Shown: positions 1-9,778, numbered from the stretch's first letter. The stretch is DNA of 55,485 nucleotides from an uncultured Erysipelotrichaceae bacterium (GCA_905201565.1 CAJKOS010000001.1:1-55485); one strand, 5' to 3'. Notes: a model not told the origin generated them from the letters alone. A program made the numbers and translations.

Positions 1-243
1 TTCACCATGTGTTGCCCACCTCGTATGGCCTATACCACAAGTGCCTGCAACCGCTCTTCCTTCATCTGTCTTTTCCGCAAGAACCCTGAGTCTGCCCTTT
101 GCCTTGACGATTTCTGCTGGTTTATCACCATTTCTTACCGCAATGCCAGCAGAGTCATACCCTCTGTATTCCAATTTCTCAAGACCTGCAAGCAGAATGG
201 GTGCTGCCTGTCTGTTTCCGTTATATCCTGTGATACCACACAT
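1..243 (-). CDS. glmS: Glutamine-fructose-6-phosphate aminotransferase, N-terminal part (cut by window edge)
   Basis: The first 81 codons of GlmS, which makes glucosamine-6-phosphate from fructose-6-phosphate and glutamine, the entry step to peptidoglycan amino sugars. The protein begins MCGITGY, which puts the N-terminal nucleophile cysteine of class II glutamine amidotransferases at position 2, and continues with the family motifs [10 protein letters not shown] and HTRWATHG. The start is fixed by Cys2 and by an AAAGGAGA ribosome binding site. The reading frame runs off the window at base 1, so the isomerase domains are not visible. It lies downstream of rubrerythrin, separated by a terminator, so it probably has its own promoter; a weak TGGTAAACT box lies in the 80-base gap. 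Confidence 0.95.
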   Translation of the reverse strand, partial: MCGITGYNGNRQAAPILLAGLEKLEYRGYDSAGIAVRNGDKPAEIVKAKGRLRVLAEKTDEGRAVAGTCGIGHTRWATHGE

Positions 244-280
244 ATCCGTTCTCCTTTACTCTATGCGGTACAGTTTACCA

Positions 281-314
281 TAAAAAGAAAAAAGCCGTCT
301 TGCAATAAGACGGC
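281..314 (-). terminator. Rho-independent terminator after rubrerythrin
   Basis: Stem GCCGTCTT/AAGACGGC (294-301 with 307-314) with a 5-base loop. On the minus strand it is followed by a T-rich tract (TTTTTTCTTTTTA). It lies just past the rubrerythrin stop codon and before glmS. Confidence 0.85.
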
Positions 315-324
315 ATGCATGCAA

Positions 325-900
325 TTAGTCCTTGAAGTATCTGTCGAGAAGGCCCTTGAATGCCTTGCCATGACGTGCTTCATCTCTAGCCATTTCATGA
401 ATGGAATCATGAAGAGCATCGAGGTTGAGTTCCTTGCACTTCTTGGCAAGTGCTGTCTTGCCAGCTGTTGCGCCATTTTCAGCCGCAACTCTTGCCTTGA
501 GGTTTTCCTTTGTGGATGCGGAAACAACTTCGCCGAGCATTTCAGCATAACGGGAAGCGTGATCTGCTTCTTCAAAAGCAGCCTGTCTGTAGTACATACC
601 AATTTCAGCGAGACCTTCACGCATTGCTGCACGGCTCATAGCAAGGTACATACCAACTTCAGAGCACTCACCCTGGAATTCAGCTCTGAGGCTTTCCTTG
701 ATGTCTTCTGGAACATCGCTGGCAACACCAACCTGGTGTTCACTTGCCCATGTCAGTTCACCTTCTTCTTCAACAGGTTCGAACTTGGACTTTGGCTGTT
801 TGCAGATAGGGCAAACCCATGTTTCAGGAAGATCAGCGAACTTTACGCCTTCCTTCTCTTCGTCATATACATGACCGCATACTGTACATCTGTACTTCAT
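325..900 (-). CDS. Rubrerythrin with N-terminal rubredoxin domain
   Basis: A 191-residue non-haem iron protein that reduces hydrogen peroxide in anaerobes. Residues 1-45 form a rubredoxin domain with two Cys-X2-Cys knuckles (CTVC and CPIC) binding one iron. The rest is a ferritin-like four-helix domain with ExxH di-iron motifs (EADH and EARH). Rubredoxin comes first, as in the 'reverse' rubrerythrins of clostridia, opposite to the Desulfovibrio order. A longer frame exists upstream, but the start at 900 begins exactly at the rubredoxin domain (MKYRC) and has an AAGGAGA ribosome binding site. It is probably monocistronic: a promoter lies upstream and a terminator downstream. Confidence 0.93.
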   Translation of the reverse strand: MKYRCTVCGHVYDEEKEGVKFADLPETWVCPICKQPKSKFEPVEEEGELTWASEHQVGVASDVPEDIKESLRAEFQGECSEVGMYLAMSRAAMREGLAEIGMYYRQAAFEEADHASRYAEMLGEVVSASTKENLKARVAAENGATAGKTALAKKCKELNLDALHDSIHEMARDEARHGKAFKGLLDRYFKD

Positions 901-928
901 AGTTATCAATCTCCTTTTCTTTGTCTTT

Positions 929-957
929 ATTGTTCTATGCTTTGCCTTCTTTTGCAA
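929..957 (-). promoter_or_regulatory. Candidate promoter of rubrerythrin
   Basis: TTGCAA (952-957), a 17-base spacer, then AACAAT (929-934), in the gap behind the AAA ATPase gene. The boxes are only partial matches to the sigma-A consensus. No clear PerR-type palindrome is visible. Confidence 0.45.
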
Positions 958-966
958 GCACTATGC

Positions 967-3024
967 TCAACCGAAATCAAAATCTTCCAGCATCAATACA
1001 TCTAGTGGCGCATCCACCTGTTCCATCAATCGTTTCGACTGTCTGAGAATTGCCTCTTCCACAACATTGCGGGCAAGTCTGCCATTGCCTGCCTTCGCCG
1101 CATTTGTGCGCTGCTCTTTATCAAAATAACTGCGCAATGGTTCCATTGCCTCTTCAGCGATCGCATATCCCTTGCCCTTTGCCTGTAACTGTGCAATCAG
1201 CAACAGTTCCTCAGCCGAATAATCCGGGAATTCGATAATGTTGGCAAACCTCGACTTGAGACCGGAATTTGCTTCAAGGAATTCCTTCATCTCCCTGCTG
1301 TACCCGGCAAGGATGACAATCAGATCATCGCGGTTATCTTCCATTGCCTTTACCAGCGTATCAATCGCTTCAAGACCAAAGGAATCATCCTTTCCCCTGT
1401 AGAGGGAATATGCCTCATCGATGAACAATACTCCACCAAGTGCACTGCGGATGACCGACATCGTCAGTGGTGCCGTCTGACCAACATATCTTGCGACAAG
1501 GTCTGCCCTTGTCACTTCCACAAGCTGCCCCTGGGAAAGGGCACCAATCGCCTTCATGTATCTTGCAAAAAGGCGGGCAATCGTCGTCTTGCCTGTACCG
1601 GGATTGCCAGTAAAGATCATATGGCGGGAAATCTCTGCTGTCTTCATACCCTGTTGTTTGCGGCGCTGTTGGATTGCCACATGCGCCTTGAGGGAATGAA
1701 TGTAGTTTTTCACCTCCGCTAGACCAATGATGGTATTGAGCTCTTTATCTACTTCCTCAATTTCCTTTTGGGAGTTCTTAGAACGGATCAGCACTGCTGT
1801 ACCACCTTCATAGCAGGCTGTTGGCACATCATCCTGTACTTTGACACGTATTTCCTTTACATCCTGTTTGAGGACAATCTCACTGAGGCTGATATAGAAA
1901 TCATGGAAGTACGCAAGCACCGCATCTGCCCCGGCTGTCTTATCATAGTGGGAAAGTACCCAGCGATCGATTTCATCTTCAACAGTTAAATTGACAGACA
2001 GCCTTTCTGCACACTTCTTTTGTAATTCTTCCTTCTTCTCCTTGATGATGAGGGTAATCGCCTTTTCATCAAGGGTATGGAAAACAACCGTATCAAGGAT
2101 GTGATACATGAATGTTGCACCAAAGGCATCCTGTACATCCGCTATCTTTCCTTCTGTGATAAAGAAAAGATACTTGCCTTCTGCAGTTAATGAACCAATG
2201 CTGTTTTTGACAAGTCCTGTCTGGTTTTCCACAAGTACACCACGGTTGAGCACATAGCGTTTGGAAAGCACAATACTACCTTCTGTCACAAGGGAAGAAA
2301 CCATTCTGAGAAATGGCGCAAAGCCTTCCTCAAAGTTTTCAAAACAGACAATACCACCTTTTCCCATCAATGCCTGATACAAATCCTGCAGGAAGATCTG
2401 TTCCTGGGAAGAGGACTGGTAGCGGGAAAGATCGATGGTATAGACTTCATCTGAATAGAAGATGTGCTGTTCATATAAAGAACGGGCAACTGCTGAAACA
2501 GACGCATGTCTTCCCGAACCTTCCGGGCCCATCACAAGGATGGCATTTTCTGCCCTGCCCTTCTCTCTGCCCATGACAAAAGGACGGCGCAGTGCACTGC
2601 AAAGACCATCAACACCTTCATCCTGTCCGACAATTTTGGCTCTGACATCATGATTCACCTTGTCGAACACCGCTTTTGAATCTACCGGTTCTTCTTTCTT
2701 TTCCTCTTTGAGATGAATGTCTTCGCCATAATCCTTGCGGATTTCCTTTTCAAGCTGTGCAAGCTCTGGTTCTACACCGATGAGCTTTTCCTTCTTTTCG
2801 GCTTCTTCCTTCATCTTCTCAAGGTCTTTTTTCTGTTTCTCAAGAATCGCATTCAGCTCTTTCATCGCCTCATCTGCCTTCCTGAGCGTCACTGAAGAAG
2901 ATGGTTCATCCACACCAGTTGTCAATGTGATTTCTGTACTGGTATCCCTCTTTCTCATGCGGTCTTTGCTCAAAACCTCATTCCAGAGTTTCATCTTTTC
3001 TTCTTCTCTGTCTCTGCGTGCCAT
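967..3024 (-). CDS. Double AAA+ ATPase, SpoVK/CbbX-like C-terminal module
   Basis: 685 residues. An acidic and basic coiled-coil stretch (about 45-110) precedes a ClpA/B-like AAA module (about 115-400). That module's Walker A is degenerate: GPEGSGRH at 166-173 has Arg for the catalytic Lys, so it probably does not hydrolyse ATP. The second module (about 430-685) is of the SpoVK/CbbX/EccA type, with intact Walker A GNPGTGKTT (about 474), Walker B VLFIDEAY (about 530) and an arginine-finger region (SGLKSRF). CbbX-type ATPases remodel protein complexes; the substrate here is unknown. The gene starts 12 bases after the XpaC-like gene, with a GAGGGG ribosome binding site, so the pair is very likely one operon. 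Confidence 0.85.
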   Translation of the reverse strand: MARRDREEEKMKLWNEVLSKDRMRKRDTSTEITLTTGVDEPSSSVTLRKADEAMKELNAILEKQKKDLEKMKEEAEKKEKLIGVEPELAQLEKEIRKDYGEDIHLKEEKKEEPVDSKAVFDKVNHDVRAKIVGQDEGVDGLCSALRRPFVMGREKGRAENAILVMGPEGSGRHASVSAVARSLYEQHIFYSDEVYTIDLSRYQSSSQEQIFLQDLYQALMGKGGIVCFENFEEGFAPFLRMVSSLVTEGSIVLSKRYVLNRGVLVENQTGLVKNSIGSLTAEGKYLFFITEGKIADVQDAFGATFMYHILDTVVFHTLDEKAITLIIKEKKEELQKKCAERLSVNLTVEDEIDRWVLSHYDKTAGADAVLAYFHDFYISLSEIVLKQDVKEIRVKVQDDVPTACYEGGTAVLIRSKNSQKEIEEVDKELNTIIGLAEVKNYIHSLKAHVAIQQRRKQQGMKTAEISRHMIFTGNPGTGKTTIARLFARYMKAIGALSQGQLVEVTRADLVARYVGQTAPLTMSVIRSALGGVLFIDEAYSLYRGKDDSFGLEAIDTLVKAMEDNRDDLIVILAGYSREMKEFLEANSGLKSRFANIIEFPDYSAEELLLIAQLQAKGKGYAIAEEAMEPLRSYFDKEQRTNAAKAGNGRLARNVVEEAILRQSKRLMEQVDAPLDVLMLEDFDFG

Positions 3025-3036
3025 AAAAGCCCCTCA

Positions 3037-4005
3037 TTATCCATGTTTATCCATCCGGATATCTCCGGCATAGCCATCTTTCTGCAACACTGCTTCCAGG
3101 GTTGACATATCGGCAGAAAGGTTGATGAAGTCCTGATCGGTCATAGAGGAAATGATCGTCTTCATCGCATCATTGATAAGACCAATCGTCCTGTTCAATT
3201 TCTGCCTTGTCGGTTCATAGTTTGGATCTGCTGCTACACTTTGCAGGTTGTCAAACTGATGCAGGATGCGCACCAGAATCGGCAGATAGTATTCATACAG
3301 TTTTTCGAGTTTGCTGCGGGAATCCGGGAACTTCTGTTCCAGTGCCTGGATCTGTTTCAGCAGTGCACATGTTTCATAAAGGCCATTGGAAATGACCTCA
3401 TCGGAAATGTTGGCATTGAGCTGATCAATTTCCGCAATGAAATCACCCGCATCCCTGATTGTATCTTCTTCCTGCTGTGGTTCTTCCTTCACTTCTTCTT
3501 TGACTTCTTCCTGGTGTTCTGTCACTTCCACATCCACCACTTCTTCATTGTTCACCGGATGCTGGGCACGTTCCATAAGACTCTCAAGAATTGAGTCATA
3601 GGAAGTCGGGTAGCGAGCACCAAATTCATCCAGGGTACAGATGTACTCCCCATCCCTGTATACATCCAGGGAAGAAAGAGAACTGTAGCGTGACCCATGC
3701 ATTCTGAGATCAATCCCATCCGCTAATGGCAATAATCTGTTATTTGCATAAAACCTGCGCAGATAGACATTGATCACCGCCAGTTCACTAGGCGAATATT
3801 TCTTCGCTGCCCTGTTTGTATATGTGCGGTTCGTATTGCGCCTGTATGCAGCAGACCTTGCGGCACTCTTCTTCTCTGAGCGCACTGCAAAATAAATCAC
3901 CGCTGCGATGACAAATACCGGGAGTAGTGCCGTCACGATCGACCCTGCCCCAAATATCAGAAATAGTAATATAATCCACCAGAAACCGTTACTTCCAGAC
4001 CTCAT
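3037..4005 (-). CDS. XpaC-like membrane-anchored protein
   Basis: 322 residues. Two hydrophobic segments (about 8-42) anchor it at the N-terminus. A Lys/Arg-rich linker and an acidic, Glu/Val-rich stretch (about 150-180) follow. The C-terminal helical part (about 190-320) resembles the XpaC family ('5-bromo-4-chloroindolyl phosphate hydrolysis protein'), including the LEKLYEYYLP region and the DxxxLEAVLQKDG ending. XpaC proteins usually sit beside TelA-type proteins; here the partner is an AAA ATPase instead. The biochemical role of the family is not established. The start is supported by AAAGGGATGA. It is the first gene of its unit, behind an extended -10 promoter. Confidence 0.7.
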   Translation of the reverse strand: MRSGSNGFWWIILLFLIFGAGSIVTALLPVFVIAAVIYFAVRSEKKSAARSAAYRRNTNRTYTNRAAKKYSPSELAVINVYLRRFYANNRLLPLADGIDLRMHGSRYSSLSSLDVYRDGEYICTLDEFGARYPTSYDSILESLMERAQHPVNNEEVVDVEVTEHQEEVKEEVKEEPQQEEDTIRDAGDFIAEIDQLNANISDEVISNGLYETCALLKQIQALEQKFPDSRSKLEKLYEYYLPILVRILHQFDNLQSVAADPNYEPTRQKLNRTIGLINDAMKTIISSMTDQDFINLSADMSTLEAVLQKDGYAGDIRMDKHG

Positions 4006-4031
4006 TGTTCATCCCTTTCGATTCATGTCAA

Positions 4032-4040
4032 ATTATACCA
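4032..4040 (-). promoter_or_regulatory. Extended -10 promoter of the XpaC-like/AAA operon
   Basis: TGGTATAAT (a TGn extended -10 with perfect TATAAT) on the minus strand, 27 bases upstream of the start codon. No clear -35. It is divergent from the addB promoter 33 bases away. Confidence 0.65.
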
Positions 4041-4073
4041 TGAACAACCATCCATGTATCATCCCACTTAGGG

Positions 4074-4079
4074 TATAAT
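4074..4079 (+). promoter_or_regulatory. -10 box of addB, leaderless geometry
   Basis: Perfect TATAAT followed by exactly six bases (GATGCC) and the addB ATG at 4086. Transcription starting at the usual distance would begin on the A of the start codon. No ribosome binding site lies at normal spacing. Confidence 0.65.
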
Positions 4080-4085
4080 GATGCC

Positions 4086-6653
4086 ATGAAGAAAACAGTA
4101 TTAATAGAACCATACCGCAAAAACCTCTATCTTGCCTCTAAGGCACGTGAAAACCATGGGGCAGTGCGGGGTATTCATACCCTCACCCTGCGCGCATTGT
4201 TGCAGGAAGAAAGCGATGAAGAAGAAGCGTTGCTTCTATCCATCTACCACCTTTTTCAAAATGAAAAACAGAACTATCCGGTCTATGGAAATATGTTCGC
4301 CTATCCTTCTTTTTTCAAGGAAGTACTCACCTTTACAAGAAACTGCATCCGCTATGACATCCCTGCCTCTTCACTTCCTGAACGCGATAACCGCGAAAGG
4401 GAATTGAAGAAGATTGTCGAAGTGCTGATGTCCTGTCCACTCAGGGAAAAGCAAAACAGAGCGAAGCGTGACCTTTGCATCATGCAGGCAAAGGACAGGG
4501 AGGATATCACAGTCATCCCTTCTTTTGTCGATGATCCTTGTTATGACGCAATTCTTAAAGAATTATCCTTTGAAACAGTCCATTACGATGCCCATCCTGC
4601 AAAACACCTCTACCATGCGGATAATCCGGCCATGGAAATCGAAGCCATCGCGCAGGACATTGTCACAAAAGGAAAACCATGTAATGTCATCCTGATGAGC
4701 TCCGCTTCCCTTCCATTCCTCAAAGAAACCTTTGCCCGCTATAACATTCCATACTCCCTTATCAATGACCATCGTGAACCACTTCTCTTCACCCGTTTCA
4801 TGAGCCTTGTCAATGCTGCGATGCACCGCGATGGAAGCAGTCTTTCTACAGCCATTGAAAGCGATGCCTTCCCCATCCCATTTCCATCCGAACTGTTATC
4901 CTTCCTCAAGGAAACACTGGCGGACAAAGAGATGGATGGTACACTTGCGGACAGCCTTGTAAACAATCCGGCTTTTGCTGATCAGGAAAGAGATATCCGG
5001 CAGAAAGAAAATGGCATGTCCTTCTGGTTTGAAAAGGAATCAGAAGACCTTGCCCTGCTCTATTCTTCCACAAACCCACAGACCATCATCCGCAATGCCT
5101 ATACCATCATCACCCATCATCCATCCCTTGCCATAAAGGAATGCATGGAAGATGGCATGGCACTGCGCAACATTCTCAACACCTGTATTTCCGACATCCA
5201 GAATGAAGATGACCTGCAATTCCTGCTTGCCTCCCTTTCCTCGTACTCTCCTTCTTCCCTTTCCCTTTCTTCTTCCTTCTGTACGGTCACCGATGTCCGC
5301 CATCCTGTCGATCCAATGGAAGTGACCTATGTCATCGGCTGTACGGCAAGTGATTACCCTGGATTTAAAGCACTGTCCGGTATATTTGATGAACAATATG
5401 TCAAAGAAATACCAGGCTATCCACCCATGCAGGAACGCTATAACCTCTATATGGACAATTTTGCCTGGATCCATACAAGTGCCACTAGGGAAGTGCACTA
5501 TTCCTATGGGGAAAATGATCTGCAGGGCAGAGAAGTGCAGATTGCCTATGACCTTGAATCAATGTTTAAAGGCGAAAAGGCAAAACTGCTGCGCCCGGTT
5601 GTCCTTTCCCCTGCCAAGAGTAGAAATCATCATCTCTCCAAAGATACGGCACGTGCCCTATATGTGGAAAATGACACCATCACAGGTTCTATTTCCACCA
5701 TTGAACGCTGGTTCAACTGTCCATATTCCTGGTTTGTACAGTCCGGACTCAAGGTGCGCAAGAGCAGTATTCCCGATGCCGATGCGGCAGGCATTGGCAC
5801 CATCCAGCATGCCGTGATGGAACAGGCAGTAAAAAAATATGGAAAAGACTACACGAAGATATCTGAGGAAGAAATCCGGGATATCATCCATGCCTGCTTT
5901 ATGGTGCTCAAAAAGCTTCACCCATATAAGGAAACCATGCTTGCATTGAGTGAAGAGCGGATGTTACAAAGCCTGCTCAAAGCCATGGCATTTCTTGACC
6001 AGTATGAAAAGCACACTTCCTTTGTGCCAACGTATGCCGAGAAGAAATTTGTACTTCCCATCACAGAACACATCATCCTCAGGGGAACGATTGACCGCAT
6101 GGATGTTTTCAACCAGGCCTTCCGCATCATCGACTACAAATCCTCTCCTCATGCCCTTTCCCCATCCGCCATTGCAAGCGGCACCCAGTTACAGCTTCTC
6201 AGCTACCTGATCACAGCTGCTGAAGATAGTTCTCTTACCCCATATGGTGCTCATTACTTCTCCCTTAAGGAACCAGACCTTTCCCTGCCTGCCGCAACCC
6301 TTGCAGGTCGGGGCAAAAACAGGGAAGTTGTCCACCACTACTTCACAGAAGAAGAACTTGAGGAAGCCCTCATCAAAGAAAGACAGCTGAAGGGTTCGTG
6401 GTATGATGACAATCCTGTAACCCTTGATGATAGTGGAAACTTTATTGCCGGTTTGAAGACCGCACATTCCTATCCTCTTGCCAAAGAGGTTATGCATACC
6501 CTGTATGAACATTTCTATGATGCGGTGTCAAATGGTGACATATCCCTTGCCCCATTAGAAAATGCGTGTGCATTTTGTGATTACCGCACGGTATGCAGAT
6601 TTCATGGCAATTACCGCAAACGCCCTGAAATCGTTGAAGCGAAAGGAGTCTGA
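4086..6653 (+). CDS. addB: AddB-like helicase/exonuclease subunit (short form)
   Basis: 855 residues, the AddB subunit of the AddAB double-strand-break resection complex. AddB carries an inactive helicase fold and a RecB-family nuclease that cuts one strand. The nuclease is visible at the C-terminus: GTIDRMD (about 668) and IIDYKSS (about 684) give the acidic and lysine active-site residues. Four cysteines expected to hold a 4Fe-4S cluster are present: one in FNCPYSWF (about 545) and three in CAFCDYRTVC (about 828-837). Typical Bacillus AddB is about 1150 residues, so the N-terminal helicase-like part is reduced. It lies directly upstream of addA with a 2-base gap. It appears to be leaderless (TATAAT six bases before ATG). 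Confidence 0.88.
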   Translation: MKKTVLIEPYRKNLYLASKARENHGAVRGIHTLTLRALLQEESDEEEALLLSIYHLFQNEKQNYPVYGNMFAYPSFFKEVLTFTRNCIRYDIPASSLPERDNRERELKKIVEVLMSCPLREKQNRAKRDLCIMQAKDREDITVIPSFVDDPCYDAILKELSFETVHYDAHPAKHLYHADNPAMEIEAIAQDIVTKGKPCNVILMSSASLPFLKETFARYNIPYSLINDHREPLLFTRFMSLVNAAMHRDGSSLSTAIESDAFPIPFPSELLSFLKETLADKEMDGTLADSLVNNPAFADQERDIRQKENGMSFWFEKESEDLALLYSSTNPQTIIRNAYTIITHHPSLAIKECMEDGMALRNILNTCISDIQNEDDLQFLLASLSSYSPSSLSLSSSFCTVTDVRHPVDPMEVTYVIGCTASDYPGFKALSGIFDEQYVKEIPGYPPMQERYNLYMDNFAWIHTSATREVHYSYGENDLQGREVQIAYDLESMFKGEKAKLLRPVVLSPAKSRNHHLSKDTARALYVENDTITGSISTIERWFNCPYSWFVQSGLKVRKSSIPDADAAGIGTIQHAVMEQAVKKYGKDYTKISEEEIRDIIHACFMVLKKLHPYKETMLALSEERMLQSLLKAMAFLDQYEKHTSFVPTYAEKKFVLPITEHIILRGTIDRMDVFNQAFRIIDYKSSPHALSPSAIASGTQLQLLSYLITAAEDSSLTPYGAHYFSLKEPDLSLPAATLAGRGKNREVVHHYFTEEELEEALIKERQLKGSWYDDNPVTLDDSGNFIAGLKTAHSYPLAKEVMHTLYEHFYDAVSNGDISLAPLENACAFCDYRTVCRFHGNYRKRPEIVEAKGV

Positions 6654-6655
6654 CT

Positions 6656-9600
6656 ATGGCTTTAGATAAAGAACAAGAACTTGCCCGCACAATTACCGGC
6701 ACATCGGTTGTTGTGTCCGCATCTGCAGGTGCTGGCAAGACGAGTGTACTTGTACAGAGGTTGTTGAAGCGGTGTCTCGAAGATGGGGTGGAACTCGACA
6801 GAATTCTCGCCATGACCTTTACCAAAGCTGCAGCTGAGGAAATGAAGAAGCGCCTTGCGTCTTCTCTATCGGAGCGCTATGCAACTGAAGAAAACAAAGA
6901 GAAAAAGCAATACATCGAAAGCCAGCTCATCAAGCTGAACAACGCCTCCATCACAACCATTGACTCCTACTGTCTTTCCATCATCCAGAAATATTACAGT
7001 GTCATTGGTCTTGACCCTGCCACAACCGAAAACATTCTCGATGAAGGAAACAGTGCCATATTGAAACATGAAGCCTTTCTCAACACCTTCCAAAAACTGA
7101 TCAAAACAAATCCAGAATCCGCCATGCGCCTTTCTTCCTTTTTCTCTGCCCGTTGTGAGGACTATGAGACATTGGAAGAGACAGTGTTTTCCATCATCAC
7201 CCATGCCGGAAGCGGCTATGATCCAGATGCTTTCTATGCCCATGCCCTCTCTTCCTATGGAAACTTTCATGGACTGAAGGACTTCCCGGAAGATATCCGC
7301 AATGCTTTCTTTGACAGCCTGCTTGTCAGAATAGAACGCATGCAGGACACACTGGAAGAAATGGTGAAGATTGCGGATGAAACGGAATCCAAAGCAGATA
7401 TTGAAAAGATTTACGAGAAGAAGATGCAACTGGAGAATTGCCGCAATGCCCTCCTTGCACAAAGCTACCCGGCTTACCAGAATGCCCTTGAAACATGTAT
7501 TCTCACAGACCCACCTGCCGATTCCAAGAATGTGCCCTATTCCACTGTGCGCAAGCAGTACACCGATGGCATGAAGGCATTGTTAAAAGATGCCTATGAT
7601 GAAAAGATTCTTGTGGAAGATGTCAGAAAGATGGCACCTGTTGTCAATGACCTCATACAGCTGGCCATTGATACATCAGATTGTTTTTCCACAATGAAGA
7701 AAGAACATACATGCATGGACTTTACGGACATGGAGAGGTTTGCTTTAAACATCCTCAATGCCTCAAATGGAGAAATCGCGGATACGATACGCAGCAGTTT
7801 TGATGAAATCATGGTCGATGAGTTCCAGGACACCAGTGCCCTGCAGAATGCGATCATCGAAAAGATTGCCAAAGCGGATAATGTCTTCCGGGTTGGGGAT
7901 GTCAAACAATCCATCTACCGCTTCCGTGAAGCAGATCCTTCTTTGATGCGCAACCTGATGAAAGACCCTCACCAGCGCTGCATCACCTTACGCCACAATT
8001 ACCGTTCCAAACAGAGTATTGTCGAATTCAACAACCTCCTGTTTGGAAAGCTGCTCAACATCGATGGCTTTGCGGATGCCTATACCGAAGAAGATACGGT
8101 ATCCATCGGCAGAGATGCACAGAAGGAAGAACCGGTACCGGTAGAATTTGACCTTGTCAAAGAAGATGAGGAAGGTACAGGTGATAAGGAGAGGAAGGCA
8201 AAGTGGATTGCGGAAAAGATTCTGCTCATGCATGAAGAAGGCAGGGGGTTCAGCGATTTTTGTGTACTTGTGCGCTCTCACAAAAACAAGCTCGTATTGC
8301 GCAGTGCATTTGAAGCCTATGGCATTCCGTATGAAATCGATACTAGAGAGGGTTTCTATAACTCCTCCCTGTGTCTTGAAATACAGGAAATGATCCAGTA
8401 TATGCTCAACCCAAAGGATAACCTCGCCCTTTGTTCTGTATTGACGAGTGGTTTATACCACATGGAAGATGAAGAACTTGCGATGTTGAAGACAGGAAGG
8501 GCTACACTTGTGGCGGGTGTTGCAGAAGAAAGACCTGATATTCCAACTCTATTTGCAGAGTTAAGGAACATTGCCATCAATCGGGGCATTGTGGAAATGT
8601 TTCAGGAAATTGCAGTTACCAATGATTACTACAACAGGCTCTCCACCCATAACAAAGCAAACTTTGACTTCCTTTTACAAAAGGCAGCTGCCACAAAGTC
8701 TTCTACCCTTTCCGACTTTCTGCGCCTGATGCAGAGTGGCAGTGAAGACCGCTCTTCAGAAGCCTCTTCCCATAAGAAAGATGATGATACGGTACAGGTG
8801 GTGACCATTCACCAGTCCAAAGGTCTGCAGTACAAGGTGGTGTTCCTCTGGGCGGATAATGAAAACCGGTTTAATGAAAAGATGGACAGGGTTTCGATTC
8901 ATAACAGATTGATGCTCGGGGTGCCATACTTTGATGAAACATACCGGTTGTTCCGACCGACGGTGAATCTGATGGCGGTGCGCCATGCAATTGATATGGA
9001 AGACCAGCAGGAGTTTATCCGCCTTCTCTATGTGGCTTTGACAAGAGCGGAAGAGAGGATGTTCATCGTCGATGTACCATCTGATAAACCGATGTCCAAA
9101 TCGGTAACCCGGAGTCTTTCTTCCCGCCGCAAAGGCATGTCAGCACTTCTGTTTGCTGGGGGTGTGGGAAATCCCCTCTTCACCATCGAAGAAGTTTCCC
9201 TGCAGCATCTTCCCCCTCTTCCCCCACTTCCTCATACTTTTGTGGATCAATTGCCAAAGTTTGCAATGGATGCACAGCACATTCCACCACTGCACACACC
9301 TTCTTCCACAGAATTTACCACCCTTCCCCCACTGAGTGCCAAAGAGAAGCAGGTGGGAAAACAATATGGTACATATATGCATGAATGCATTGCCCAATTG
9401 CCTGACAAGGTGTGGGAAAAGGAAGATTTCATACCATTCTCCCTTTCTGATCATGACACAGAAAGGCTGATGGCTTTCGCAGAATCTGACATTTACAAGA
9501 AGTGTCTTACGATGCATATTCACAAAGAAGATCCCTTCTTTGTCATCAGTGAAGATGGACAATATGCGATCACCGGTTCATTCGATATGGTGGCGGAAAA

Positions 9601-9778
9601 TGAGGAAGAAGTTATTCTCATCGACTTTAAGACCGACCATGCGGATAGTGAAACGATACGGAACCGCTATCAGGCACAGATTGAGGAATATAAAAAAGCA
9701 CTGCATATCCTGTATCCAGAACAGACAATTCATGCCTATGCCTACAGTTTATATAACAGTGCCTTCATTTCCCTATGA
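6656..9778 (+). CDS. addA: AddA helicase/nuclease subunit
   Basis: 1040 residues, a UvrD-like 3'-5' helicase with a C-terminal RecB nuclease that works with AddB. Visible motifs: Walker A SAGAGKTS (about 23-30), TFTKAAAEEMKKR (motif Ia), MVDEFQDTS (motif II), VGDVKQSIYRFR (motif III), HQSKGLQYKVVF (motif V), YVALTRAEERMF (motif VI), and the nuclease motif LIDFKTDHAD near residue 987. It is shorter than Bacillus AddA (about 1230). The start is set by GGAG five bases upstream, overlapping the addB stop region, so the two are translationally linked. Its stop codon is inside the stem of a terminator. Confidence 0.95.
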   Translation: MALDKEQELARTITGTSVVVSASAGAGKTSVLVQRLLKRCLEDGVELDRILAMTFTKAAAEEMKKRLASSLSERYATEENKEKKQYIESQLIKLNNASITTIDSYCLSIIQKYYSVIGLDPATTENILDEGNSAILKHEAFLNTFQKLIKTNPESAMRLSSFFSARCEDYETLEETVFSIITHAGSGYDPDAFYAHALSSYGNFHGLKDFPEDIRNAFFDSLLVRIERMQDTLEEMVKIADETESKADIEKIYEKKMQLENCRNALLAQSYPAYQNALETCILTDPPADSKNVPYSTVRKQYTDGMKALLKDAYDEKILVEDVRKMAPVVNDLIQLAIDTSDCFSTMKKEHTCMDFTDMERFALNILNASNGEIADTIRSSFDEIMVDEFQDTSALQNAIIEKIAKADNVFRVGDVKQSIYRFREADPSLMRNLMKDPHQRCITLRHNYRSKQSIVEFNNLLFGKLLNIDGFADAYTEEDTVSIGRDAQKEEPVPVEFDLVKEDEEGTGDKERKAKWIAEKILLMHEEGRGFSDFCVLVRSHKNKLVLRSAFEAYGIPYEIDTREGFYNSSLCLEIQEMIQYMLNPKDNLALCSVLTSGLYHMEDEELAMLKTGRATLVAGVAEERPDIPTLFAELRNIAINRGIVEMFQEIAVTNDYYNRLSTHNKANFDFLLQKAAATKSSTLSDFLRLMQSGSEDRSSEASSHKKDDDTVQVVTIHQSKGLQYKVVFLWADNENRFNEKMDRVSIHNRLMLGVPYFDETYRLFRPTVNLMAVRHAIDMEDQQEFIRLLYVALTRAEERMFIVDVPSDKPMSKSVTRSLSSRRKGMSALLFAGGVGNPLFTIEEVSLQHLPPLPPLPHTFVDQLPKFAMDAQHIPPLHTPSSTEFTTLPPLSAKEKQVGKQYGTYMHECIAQLPDKVWEKEDFIPFSLSDHDTERLMAFAESDIYKKCLTMHIHKEDPFFVISEDGQYAITGSFDMVAENEEEVILIDFKTDHADSETIRNRYQAQIEEYKKALHILYPEQTIHAYAYSLYNSAFISL

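Noticed and set aside
244..324. A glmS ribozyme upstream of glmS
   Set aside because: Only 81 bases separate glmS from the rubrerythrin stop and part of that is a terminator; the ribozyme core needs considerably more sequence and its conserved pieces are not visible.
7..1005. Long plus-strand open frame over glmS and rubrerythrin
   Set aside because: Cys-rich, low-plausibility peptide lying opposite two clearly recognised genes; a shadow frame.
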